Source of the DNA: DASXTB01 sp036505615
Lineage (GTDB): Bacteria; Acidobacteriota; UBA6911; JACQSX01
Assembly: GCA_036505615.1 (NCBI GenBank)
Contig: DASXTB010000425.1
Coordinates: forward strand, 1 to 8,703
Reading direction: 5' to 3'
Length of the DNA: 8,703 nt
This document shows positions 1 to 5,978 of this stretch, piece after piece. A model generated the notes under the pieces. It saw nothing but the letters and a program-made list of their open reading frames with translations, ran no database searches and was not told where the DNA came from. Within the stretch, counting starts at the first letter, position 1, and every line of letters begins with the position of its first letter. The translations under genes were made by a program, and so were the position numbers.

Positions 1-27
1 CGAGGTTTGAAGTGACAGGGAAAGAAC

Positions 28-960
28 ATGTCAAAAAAAATTAGTTGGAAACGGATTTTGAAGTGGACGCTGGCAGTGGTGGTTGGTTTCTTATTCTTGA
101 TGCTGTTTGTCGTCGGCCCTCTTTTCTTATCTTCAATCGCAGTCAATCGTCGCTTTCAGTTCCGCGATCCGCTCATCGGAAAAACGCCTTCCGATCTGGG
201 AATGCCCTACCAGGAGGTGGTGTTTAGCAGCCCTCCCAACGTCACTCTCTATGGTTGGTATATTCCCGGCGATCGGCAGGCCACGGCCGTCATTTTTTGT
301 CACGGACTGAACCGGAGCCGCGTGGAAATGCTGCCCCAGGCCCAATTCGTGCACTCCCTCGGATTCTCCGCGCTGTTGTTTGATCTACGCCACCACGGCA
401 AAAGCACCGGAGACAAGAGCACCTTTGGAGCGAAAGAGAAAGACGACGTTCTTGCCGCTGCTAGCTGGATGCATAACCGGCAGCCGCACAGCAAGATTCT
501 CCTCTGGGGAATTTCCATGGGTGCAGCGTCGGCAATGCTGGCGGCTGCGGAGAATCCAGGAATAGATTCAGTGATTTGCGACAGCACTTATATCTCTTTC
601 AAGGAAACGGTCGATCACCACGTTCATTTGTTCTTTGGCCTCCCTCCATGGCCCATTGGCCGCGAGATTGGAGCCCTGATGCAGTGGCGAGGAGATTTTC
701 GCGGTGCGCAGATCGACATCCGCGAAGCGGTGCGCAAGATCGGTACCCGCCCGGTGATGTTTGTAGCCCAGGCCGAGGACCGCCGTATGCCGTCAAGTTA
801 TGCCCGCGAATTGTACGGATTGTGTTCCAGCCCCTACAAGCGGCTGCTGATACTAAACGGGCGCCGCCACGGCCACGCCTACCGTGATCATCCGGCCGAA
901 TACCAAAAAGCGGTCCGCGAATTTCTAGAAGCGTCGGGTCTATTTCGGAAAGCGGATTGA
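28..960 (+). CDS. Membrane-anchored alpha/beta hydrolase (serine esterase/peptidase-like)
   Basis: A 310-residue protein with a basic N-terminus and one hydrophobic segment (about residues 11-37), probably an uncleaved anchor or signal-anchor that places the catalytic domain outside the membrane. The fold is shown by an oxyanion-type HG at 92-93, the LRHHGKSTG segment near 120-128, and the nucleophile elbow GISMG at 161-165 (Ser163). D251 and His281 or His283 near the C-terminus are candidates for the remaining triad members. The layout matches the BAAT/YqkD-like hydrolases, whose substrates cannot be predicted from sequence. The start is supported by a purine-rich AGGGAAAG at 17-24, a few bases upstream of the ATG. 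The gene converges on the dismutase gene, so the two do not share an operon. Family assignment is firm; the substrate is unknown. Confidence 0.9.
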   Translation: MSKKISWKRILKWTLAVVVGFLFLMLFVVGPLFLSSIAVNRRFQFRDPLIGKTPSDLGMPYQEVVFSSPPNVTLYGWYIPGDRQATAVIFCHGLNRSRVEMLPQAQFVHSLGFSALLFDLRHHGKSTGDKSTFGAKEKDDVLAAASWMHNRQPHSKILLWGISMGAASAMLAAAENPGIDSVICDSTYISFKETVDHHVHLFFGLPPWPIGREIGALMQWRGDFRGAQIDIREAVRKIGTRPVMFVAQAEDRRMPSSYARELYGLCSSPYKRLLILNGRRHGHAYRDHPAEYQKAVREFLEASGLFRKAD

Positions 961-981
961 TAAATTTTTGCTGAAAGACTT

Positions 982-1099
982 GACGCAGAGGCGCAAGGAC
1001 GCAAAGCACTGAGTCGGTTAGGGCGATAGTCCTTCTGTTAGGAACAGACGCAGAGGCACCCAGTCGGTAAGGGCGAGTATAATCCTTCTGTTAGGAACA
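982..1099. repeat. Degenerate tandem repeat, two copies
   Basis: Copy 1 (982-1046) and copy 2 (1047-1099) both begin GACGCAGAGGC, both contain a CAGTCGGT/GAGTCGGT-AGGGCGA block, and both end TCCTTCTGTTAGGAACA. Copy 2 lacks about a dozen bases after the first block. The start of copy 1, with its GCAGAGGCGCAAGGACGC sequence, looks like a dispersed intergenic repeat. The tandem lies between two convergent genes and contains no plausible gene. Confidence 0.7.
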
Positions 1100-1107
1100 G
1101 GGCAGGA

Positions 1108-1165
1108 AGGCCCGATACTCAGCCACTTGCTCACCGAGCCTTCTCAATGACGGCCAATCGGGCCT
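1108..1165. repeat. 9-bp inverted repeat downstream of sodA
   Basis: AGGCCCGAT (1108-1116) and ATCGGGCCT (1157-1165) are perfect reverse complements separated by 40 bp. The pair lies just past the sodA stop codon and could fold at the 3' end of its message. The long loop and the absence of a following T-run argue against a classical intrinsic terminator in either direction. Confidence 0.4.
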
Positions 1166-1177
1166 GAGCAGATTCCC

Positions 1178-1786
1178 CTATCTATTAAACCGCTTCTCCG
1201 CCTCATCCCAATTTACGACATTCCACCAGGCGGTCACGTAATCGGGACGCCGGTTCTGATATTTCAGATAATAGGCGTGTTCCCACACATCCAGGCCAAT
1301 CACTGGGAATTTCCCTTCCATCAGCGGGCTATCCTGGTTTGCGGTCGATGTGATCTCTAGTTTTCCTGATTTGTCTTTCAACAACCATGCCCAGCCGGAA
1401 CCGAAGCGTCCCACGGCAACGGCCGCGAACTTCTCTTTAAACTGATCAAAGCTGCCGAAGGACGTGTTGATCGCTGTTGCAAGCTTTCCCTCCGGCTTTC
1501 CGCCTTTTTTGGGACCCATGATCTCCCAGAACATCGAATGATTAGCGTGACCGCCTCCATTGTTGCGGACTGCGGTGCGGATGTTCTCGGGAACAGCGGC
1601 GCAATTGTTTGCCAGCAACTCTTCGATTTTCTTGTTGGCCAGGTTGGAAGCAGATTCCAATGCTTTATTCAAGTTTGTCACATAGGCATTGTGATGTTTG
1701 CCGTGATGAATCTCCATCGTCATTTTGTCAATGTGAGGTTCCAACGCGTCAGAGGGGTAGGGCAAACTGGGAACTGAGAATGGCAT
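1178..1786 (-). CDS. sodA: Superoxide dismutase, Mn-type (Fe/Mn family)
   Basis: This 202-residue protein is the usual length for the family and disproportionates superoxide to oxygen and hydrogen peroxide. The N-terminal helical-hairpin domain carries MEIHHGKHH with ligand His27, and GGGHANHSMFW with His83. The C-terminal domain carries DVWEHAYY with ligands Asp166 and His170, followed by NRRPDYV. FGSGWAWLL and the ANQDSPL segment with Gln151 are typical of Mn-type rather than Fe-type enzymes, although cambialistic use cannot be excluded. No signal peptide is visible, so the protein is cytoplasmic. The start is fixed by a strong Shine-Dalgarno, AAAGGAGG (minus strand, 1790-1797), three bases before the ATG. 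The Rieske gene lies 126 bp upstream on the same strand, but a promoter candidate in that gap suggests the dismutase can be expressed alone. Confidence 0.97.
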   Translation of the reverse strand: MPFSVPSLPYPSDALEPHIDKMTMEIHHGKHHNAYVTNLNKALESASNLANKKIEELLANNCAAVPENIRTAVRNNGGGHANHSMFWEIMGPKKGGKPEGKLATAINTSFGSFDQFKEKFAAVAVGRFGSGWAWLLKDKSGKLEITSTANQDSPLMEGKFPVIGLDVWEHAYYLKYQNRRPDYVTAWWNVVNWDEAEKRFNR

Positions 1787-1809
1787 AAGCCTCCTTTCAC
1801 AAACTGTTA

Positions 1810-1886
1810 AGATTAAACCTCTTTTCGGGATTGTCTCGTTTCATCTCATTGTCTCTATTCCTGTATATCATCATCTTGTTTAATCT
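1810..1886. repeat. 9-bp inverted repeat in the sodA leader/promoter
   Basis: AGATTAAAC (1810-1818) and GTTTAATCT (1878-1886) are perfect reverse complements. The outer arm overlaps the candidate -35 box and spacer; the inner arm lies just ahead of the ribosome binding site. A direct repeat ATTGTCTC (1830-1837 and 1848-1855, 18 bp apart) lies between them. The arrangement could be a regulator site or an mRNA stem joining the leader ends; the sequence alone does not decide. Confidence 0.35.
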
Positions 1887-1889
1887 CAA
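1862..1889 (-). promoter_or_regulatory. Candidate sigma-70-type promoter for sodA
   Basis: On the minus strand, TTGAGA (complement of 1884-1889) and TATACA (complement of 1862-1867) are separated by 16 bp in an AT-rich gap. This would give a leader of roughly 70 nt before the sodA ATG. Each box matches the consensus at about four of six positions, so this is a candidate only. Confidence 0.4.
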
Positions 1890-1912
1890 AGGTAGGCCAT
1901 TCACTAACTTAA

Positions 1913-2293
1913 TTACACTTTCAGATGCTGTGGGATTTCGCCCAGGATTACGAATTCCCCCTGGATGTTGAGAATCAGGCGCGCCAGGTTTCGTCCGTCG
2001 CAAGGCCCGCAGGCACATTCACCTGTGTCCGGGATATAAACGGCGCCATGATTTTTGCACACCAGGTATTCTCCTTCTTCCGTGAAGAAATCGTTGTCGT
2101 CGTAGTCGAGAGGAATGTGAACGTGCCGGCAACGGTTGACATAGGCGTGGAACTGATCGCGATATTTAATCAGGAAGGCCTCTTCCGGCCCGATGCCGGT
2201 AGCGAAGAGAAACTTCAGCGACTGCCCGTTTCGGAGATCCGAGGTTCTGCATATTGTTTCACCAGGGCGGATCAAGGGAGGACGACTAAACAT
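1913..2293 (-). CDS. Small Rieske-type [2Fe-2S] ferredoxin-like protein
   Basis: The Rieske cluster-binding pattern is visible as C-R-H followed about 20 residues later by C-K-N-H, with the downstream GAVYIPDTGECACGP loop typical of the fold. Such small proteins act as soluble electron carriers or as the ferredoxin subunit of oxygenases or NirD-like reductases. No transmembrane segment, catalytic oxygenase domain or partner reductase is visible, so its partner is unknown. The extra ECACGPC cysteines after the cluster loop resemble those of stand-alone Rieske proteins. The reading frame extends nine codons further, to 2320, but the ATG at 2293 is preferred because GAGGAT precedes it by six bases, whereas the outer ATG has no Shine-Dalgarno. 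From 2293 the product is 126 residues. It lies upstream of sodA on the same strand, so a shared redox or oxidative-stress role is possible but inferred. Confidence 0.88.
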   Translation of the reverse strand: MFSRPPLIRPGETICRTSDLRNGQSLKFLFATGIGPEEAFLIKYRDQFHAYVNRCRHVHIPLDYDDNDFFTEEGEYLVCKNHGAVYIPDTGECACGPCDGRNLARLILNIQGEFVILGEIPQHLKV

Positions 2294-2511
2294 CAAGATC
2301 CTCGGTAAGTTCTGTCGCATTCGGAACGCGTCTGACGGCGGATCGTTGATCCCGGATTATCCATGGCGAACAAATCCAACGTTTTGCACAACTGATAGCA
2401 TGACGGTCGCTTCGTGGCTGATTTTTCATACTACCCAGGTCAGCCGCGGTAATAGCCGTATTGCAAGTCCGCTTGCCGATAGGCGCGGTCAGTCGACCAT
2501 TTCATTTTCCT

Positions 2512-3237
2512 ATGAGTAATATAATGAGTTCAAACTCTATGCCACTTCATCATGGTTTTCGAACTGAGTTCCTTGATTTTCAACGGGGGATTCAGGTGGG
2601 TCATCTTGAACCACATCAACGCATTACTCAAATCCTCAAGCTCAGCCTGGAGGAGAACTATCGGCAGCCTTTTGTAACGGATCGCTGGGGGCGGGGCGTC
2701 TACTGGCAGTGGATCTGCTTTCTGCCGAAAGCCAATCGGGCTGCCAAGCCGATCTCCAGCCATGTGAACTTCGGGTGTTCCAAGTTCTTCGTGATGATCG
2801 ACCGGGATCAAAATATCTTCAAATCGGGTTTCCAGGTAGAGCGAGGTTTTATCCGGGCTCCCAAGGATTACCGCGATTGCCAGCTTCGCAACGACTGGGA
2901 TTGGCACAGGCTAATCCGGGCGTTGGAGGTGAAATCTGGTTTTTATGAGCAGCTTCGCCGGCTGGTCCAGACCGAGGGTTTTCGCGTGCACGGGGGTAGC
3001 TGGGATGTCCCATCGGAATATATTCGCTCAAATTTCCCTTCTCGCAGACAACTGCTTCGATGCCTAAACAGGGCTCAACAGAAGCACTGGAGTGGCTTTC
3101 AGGTTTACTACCCAATGACTGCAGAAGAGGTTCAGAGTTCAACGGGCGCGGATCTGGTAGAGGCGGTACTGGCGGTGTTTAGAGAAGTGACACCGTTGAT
3201 GAATCAATGCATGCAGATTGTGCTTGAGCCTCGGTAG
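2512..3237 (+). CDS. Uncharacterised protein, about 241 residues
   Basis: I do not recognise the family. The protein is rich in aromatics and arginine, with tryptophan-containing segments (RWGRGVYWQWICFLP, NDWDWHRL) and a central stretch that looks like alternating beta strands (SHVNFGCSKFFVMIDRD). The C-terminal part is more helical, ending FREVTPLMNQCMQIVLEP. No signal peptide or membrane span is visible, suggesting a soluble cytoplasmic protein. Codon use and low-complexity-free sequence across the whole frame support a real gene. The frame is open back to a TTG at 2461, but that stretch reads like intergenic DNA. ATGs at 2512, 2524 and 2539 are all possible; none has a good Shine-Dalgarno, so the start is uncertain. 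It is divergent from the Rieske gene and convergent with mqnD, hence probably monocistronic. The overall layout is faintly like small DUF families of alpha/beta proteins, but I cannot name one. Confidence 0.75.
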   Translation: MSNIMSSNSMPLHHGFRTEFLDFQRGIQVGHLEPHQRITQILKLSLEENYRQPFVTDRWGRGVYWQWICFLPKANRAAKPISSHVNFGCSKFFVMIDRDQNIFKSGFQVERGFIRAPKDYRDCQLRNDWDWHRLIRALEVKSGFYEQLRRLVQTEGFRVHGGSWDVPSEYIRSNFPSRRQLLRCLNRAQQKHWSGFQVYYPMTAEEVQSSTGADLVEAVLAVFREVTPLMNQCMQIVLEPR

Positions 3238-3293
3238 ACCGGCGTGTGGTCCAAATTCGAGCTCCTCAGAAGCTGTGAGGAAATTGATTCAAT

Positions 3294-3444
3294 CTGTACG
3301 GGCGACCGTATGTGGTCGCCCGCTGCAGAATCCAGCGGATTTTTCTTGGGTCCGTTCCGAGATGCCTCCGCGGGAACTGTGCAATTTGTTTGGCTAATCC
3401 GTCAGTTATTGCGGCGGGCGGCCACATAGGGCCGCCCGTACGAT
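3294..3444. repeat. Inverted pair of 9-bp-stem hairpins (REP/MITE-like)
   Basis: Hairpin 1 is CGGGCGACC / loop GTATGT / GGTCGCCCG (3299-3322). Hairpin 2 is CGGGCGGCC / loop ACATAG / GGCCGCCCG (3415-3438). Hairpin 2 is an inverted copy of hairpin 1: both have a 9-bp stem and a 6-nt loop, and the flanks also match in inverse orientation (CTGTACGGGCG against CGCCCGTACGATCAG). Within the stem an A-T pair in one copy is a G-C pair in the other, so pairing is preserved. About 90 bp lie between the hairpins. The unit sits in the gap between two convergent genes and looks like a small non-autonomous repeat element. Confidence 0.7.
3320..3344 (+). terminator. Possible intrinsic terminator of the 2512-3237 gene
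   Basis: CCGCTG (3320-3325) pairs with CAGCGG (3333-3338) across a 7-nt loop and is followed by ATTTTTC, giving a 5-T run at 3340-3344. It lies about 80 bp past the upstream stop codon. The stem is short, and its first three bases overlap the end of the adjacent 9-bp hairpin, so the two folds would compete. Confidence 0.35.
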
Positions 3445-3501
3445 CAGATGGATTCTTTCACAGCCCCGTCGAGCGCGCTCTGTTAAGATTTATCCTAGAG
3501 A

Positions 3502-4344
3502 TCAACTGGCGTACTCGGCGATCACCCGCCGTTTGAGGATCCCCTTAGTGTAAGCTTCATCTAAGAGAGATTGGACTGCCTGCCGGCCCTCGTCAGAGTA
3601 ATCAACTGTCAAATCATTCACGTACATTCCCACAAAGCGATCCATTAAGTCCGGTCTCAAACCGCGAGCAAATTGCGCCGCATATTCCAGCGCCTGAGCG
3701 CGATTTTCAAGTCCGTAGCGAATGCTTTCGGAGATCAGCGATGAAACTTCTCTGACAGCGGTTGTGCCCAGGTCGCGCCGAATTATATTGCCTCCCAGGG
3801 GCAAAGGTAGCGAATGCTCTTTCTGCCACCATTCTCCCAGGTCGACCACTTTTCGCAGTCCGTCTTCCAGGTAGGTCAGTTGACCCTCATGAATGATCAG
3901 TCCTGCGTCGAATTGTCCTTCCTGGATTGACGGAATGATTTGATCGAAAGGAATAACGTCACCTTCCAGTTCAGGATTGAAGATTTTCATCGCCAGGTAG
4001 GCGGTGGTCAATCGGCCGGGAATCGCCAGACGGGCCTTTTCCAGGTCGCTGGCGGTGAGAGCCTGTTTGGCGACGATCATCGGGCCGTAGCCCCTACCAA
4101 AGCTGGCGCCATGTGCCAGTAACAGATAACGATCCTGCACGAAGGCGTAAGCGTGAAAGGAAACGGCGCTCACTTCGTAGAGACCCTGCATCGCTGCCCG
4201 GTTGAGGGTCTCTATGTCTTTTAACACATGTTCGAAGCGGTAGTCGCCCGTATCAAGCTTTCCAGTAGCAAGCGCGTAAAACATGAAGGCGTCGTCAGAG
4301 TCCGGGCTGTGGGCGATTCTAATTAATTTTTTCACGCGTCGCAT
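3502..4344 (-). CDS. mqnD: 1,4-dihydroxy-6-naphthoate synthase (MqnD), menaquinone via futalosine
   Basis: MqnD converts cyclic dehypoxanthine futalosine to 1,4-dihydroxy-6-naphthoate in the futalosine route to menaquinone. The substrate-binding-protein-like fold is recognisable throughout: SPDSDDAFMFYAL near the N-terminus, DIETLNRAAM, VSFHAYAF, GASFGRGYGP, GRLTTAYLAMK, then GLIIHEGQLTY with the expected catalytic His (about residue 152), VVDLGEWW and LPLPLGGNIIRRDLG. The length from 4344 is 280 residues, normal for the family. The frame is open to an ATG at 4455, but that extension translates the heptamer array into leucine/proline/serine repeats and is not homologous, so 4344 is chosen; a GTG at 4335 is also possible. 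No clear Shine-Dalgarno precedes it. The usual SPCPNDTF motif is changed to SPDSDDAF, so a related subfamily with a different substrate cannot be excluded. No other mqn gene is in the window. Confidence 0.82.
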   Translation of the reverse strand: MRRVKKLIRIAHSPDSDDAFMFYALATGKLDTGDYRFEHVLKDIETLNRAAMQGLYEVSAVSFHAYAFVQDRYLLLAHGASFGRGYGPMIVAKQALTASDLEKARLAIPGRLTTAYLAMKIFNPELEGDVIPFDQIIPSIQEGQFDAGLIIHEGQLTYLEDGLRKVVDLGEWWQKEHSLPLPLGGNIIRRDLGTTAVREVSSLISESIRYGLENRAQALEYAAQFARGLRPDLMDRFVGMYVNDLTVDYSDEGRQAVQSLLDEAYTKGILKRRVIAEYAS

Positions 4345-4354
4345 TTGCTGCAAT

Positions 4355-4410
4355 GAAGGCAGAAAGCAGAAGGCGGAAGGCAGAAGGCGGAAGGCGGAAG
4401 GCAGAAGGCT
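4355..4410 (+). repeat. Heptamer array, purine-rich arm (GAAGGCR, 8 units)
   Basis: Eight consecutive 7-bp units, mostly GAAGGCA or GAAGGCG with one GAAAGCA and a final GAAGGCT, run without interruption. The array begins 11 bp upstream of the mqnD start codon and therefore forms its leader. It is the inverse-oriented counterpart of the longer pyrimidine-rich array at 4474-4676. Confidence 0.9.
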
Positions 4411-4473
4411 GGCAGAACCCATCAGATGTTGCTTCAGGAGCTCTTTCAGTAACATTTCTAATCTTCACCAGCG

Positions 4474-4676
4474 CCTCCTGCACACTGCCTACAGCTTTCT
4501 GCCTCCTGCCGTCTGCTTCCTGCCTCCTGCCTCCTGCTTCCTGCCTCCTGCCTCCTGCCTTCTGCCTCCTGCTTCCTGCCTCCTGCCTTCTGCCTCCTGC
4601 CTCCTGCTTCCTGCCGTCTGCTTCCTGCCTCCTGCTTCCTGCCTCCTGCTTCCTGGCGTCTGCCTACTGCCTTCTG
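4474..4676 (+). repeat. Heptamer array, pyrimidine-rich arm (CCTCCTG/CTTCCTG, about 29 units)
   Basis: Twenty-six units at 4495-4676, mainly CCTCCTG, CTTCCTG and CCTTCTG, are preceded in phase by three decayed units (CCTCCTG, CACACTG, CCTACAG at 4474-4494). The reverse complement of CCTTCTG is a permutation of the GAAGGCA unit of the opposite arm, so the arms can pair across the 63-bp segment at 4411-4473. Open frames across the array encode only 7-residue repeats and are not genes. The right end overlaps the last codons of the DipZ-like gene. Variant units are interspersed rather than blocked, suggesting repeated slippage or exchange. Confidence 0.92.
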
Positions 4677-5665
4677 TCTCTCAATGTGGGACAAGAAACA
4701 AAAGTGAAAACATACGCTTCCAATCCTGGATCGGAGGTACTGAGTGATAAAAGATGAGATCCGAAACTCTCGTTCTGAATCATCTGGTACATGCGTGGCT
4801 CGCGGACCTGAATGATTGCGTGTTCCCCTTCAAATCGAACGTCCTCACCCGCGTCCTGCGCACGCACAGGCCGCCCGTCCTGCATCAGGTAAACCGTTGA
4901 TCCCTTTCGGGACTGCATCACCAGGTTCACTTCGGCCGCCGTGTAGTGCACCAAAATATGGCCTTCAAGCTCGGCGCCGCTTTGCGCGTATTGCCGATGA
5001 CGGCTCCATTGTCCAATCAAGTAGACAATATCCGGATTTACTTGTCCGGGCATCACAAAGAGGCGCTCGGCGCCCGAGCTGGATCCTGCCGGCTCGTTTC
5101 CGATTTTACCTCTTTCCAGTCCCAGGTAAAGTTCCGGAGTACTGGGCGGCAAAGCAGCCCCCGGGACGTCAGAATCGCGAACCGGTTTCATCACTTCGCC
5201 AAAATCTCCACCGCTGTTCCGCTGCCGCAGCAGTGACTGGACGGCAAGTTCGGAGTCGGCATAAGCGCCTTCTCCGAAGTGGTGGTAGCGCAAATACCCC
5301 TCTGTGTCGAACAAATATTTGGCCGGCCAGTAGCGATTGGAAAAGGCGTTCCAAATCTTGTAGTCGTTGTCCAAAACCACTGGGTAGGGAATATCAAAGG
5401 CGTGAACTCCACGCAACACGTTCCTTCGTTCGTGGCCGAATGCAAATTCCGGAGTATGCACTCCCAGAACAAGCAAGCCAAGATGGGCGTAGCGCTCGTG
5501 CCACTCTTTTATGTAGTCCAGAGTCCTGATGCAACTGACGCAGCTGTAGTCCCAAAAATCAACCAGGGTCACCAAGCCCTTGAAGTCTTCATTGCTCAGC
5601 TTTCCCTGGATCCACTGTCCACCCTCGATTCCAGGAAAGTGAACCACTCCTTTTTCAACAAGCAT
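4664..5665 (-). CDS. DipZ-like thioredoxin-fold protein with C-terminal jelly-roll domain
   Basis: The 333-residue product matches the C-terminal part of DipZ-type proteins. The thioredoxin-like domain spans roughly residues 10-150 and carries DFWDYSCVSCIRTL with the redox CXXC at Cys42/Cys45. GVHTPEF follows near 68-74, and RYWPAKYLFD contains the expected cis-Pro (Pro114). The second domain (about 195-322) has the DIVYLIGQW, YTAAEVNLVMQ and EAYVFTF segments of the carbohydrate-binding-module-like fold. The CcdA-like membrane domain of full DipZ is absent, and no signal peptide is present. An in-frame TGA (complement of 5669-5671) two codons upstream of the ATG excludes a longer N-terminus, so the product should be cytoplasmic unless exported otherwise. 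The family usually ends near YVFTF; here 11 more residues follow, and the last four plus the TAG stop lie in the adjacent heptamer array. The function is presumed thiol-disulphide exchange. Confidence 0.85.
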   Translation of the reverse strand: MLVEKGVVHFPGIEGGQWIQGKLSNEDFKGLVTLVDFWDYSCVSCIRTLDYIKEWHERYAHLGLLVLGVHTPEFAFGHERRNVLRGVHAFDIPYPVVLDNDYKIWNAFSNRYWPAKYLFDTEGYLRYHHFGEGAYADSELAVQSLLRQRNSGGDFGEVMKPVRDSDVPGAALPPSTPELYLGLERGKIGNEPAGSSSGAERLFVMPGQVNPDIVYLIGQWSRHRQYAQSGAELEGHILVHYTAAEVNLVMQSRKGSTVYLMQDGRPVRAQDAGEDVRFEGEHAIIQVREPRMYQMIQNESFGSHLLSLSTSDPGLEAYVFTFVSCPTLRDRRQ

Positions 5666-5669
5666 TTCT

Positions 5670-5690
5670 CAGTTCCCAGTGCTCAGTACG
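5670..5690. repeat. Short 7-bp-period tract (CAGTNNN) upstream of the DipZ-like start
   Basis: CAGTTCC, CAGTGCT and CAGTACG follow one another at an exact 7-bp period, ending four bases from the DipZ-like ATG. They therefore form that gene's ribosome-binding region, which reads CTGGGAACTGAGAA on its own strand. A possible decayed inverse counterpart with 7-bp phasing (GTACTGA, CAGTTGG, AAGTCGG) is at 5862-5882. Confidence 0.5.
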
Positions 5691-5978
5691 CATGTCCGGT
5701 GCCTAGCCCCGGTACGCAGTGCCTGCTCAGTTCTGGGTGTCTCTGGCGCCGGTTTCCAGAGGCACTGCCCCTTTTAACTCTCTTGATCCGGTTCTGACCA
5801 CGCATGTCTTAACTGCTCAATTGCACCCTGATAGTATAGTCGGCACGGCATGGCAAGTTGAGTACTGACAGTTGGAAGTCGGATCAATTTTTTCTTACGA
5901 ACAGAGTTCCGGGGCACTGAGCCTAACGCGGCAGGGCCGCAACCAAAGTTACTGACGCCTGGGCAGCAACAGTCTTTG
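5691..5978. other. Central part of the divergent intergenic region, no gene
   Basis: No convincing coding sequence is seen on either strand. The left part has scattered CAGT/CTGGG fragments related to the adjacent 7-bp tract. An AT-richer spot around 5833-5840 offers a -10-like TATACT on the minus strand (complement of 5833-5838) and TATAGT on the plus strand (5835-5840), but neither has a good -35 at proper spacing. Promoters for both the DipZ-like and aminotransferase genes should lie in this region. Confidence 0.4.

Noticed and set aside
599..1009. Minus-strand ORF opposite the hydrolase
   Set aside because: It is antisense to the conserved hydrolase domain, begins in the repeat region and has no recognisable protein features.
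2461..2511. TTG start extending the unknown protein by 17 residues
   Set aside because: No Shine-Dalgarno precedes it and the extension looks like random intergenic sequence; ATG starts follow closely.
3299..3438. Hairpins 3299-3322 and 3415-3438 as intrinsic terminators
   Set aside because: Neither strand has a T-run immediately after either stem. Only the separate small hairpin at 3320-3338 has one.
4283..4757. Open frames on both strands (4283-4747, 4353-4757, 4458-4694) through the heptamer array
   Set aside because: They translate to 7-residue repeats (PPASCLL-like, RRQEAGG-like) because the unit is 7 bp with no stop. All three are products of the array, with no conserved sequence or start signals.
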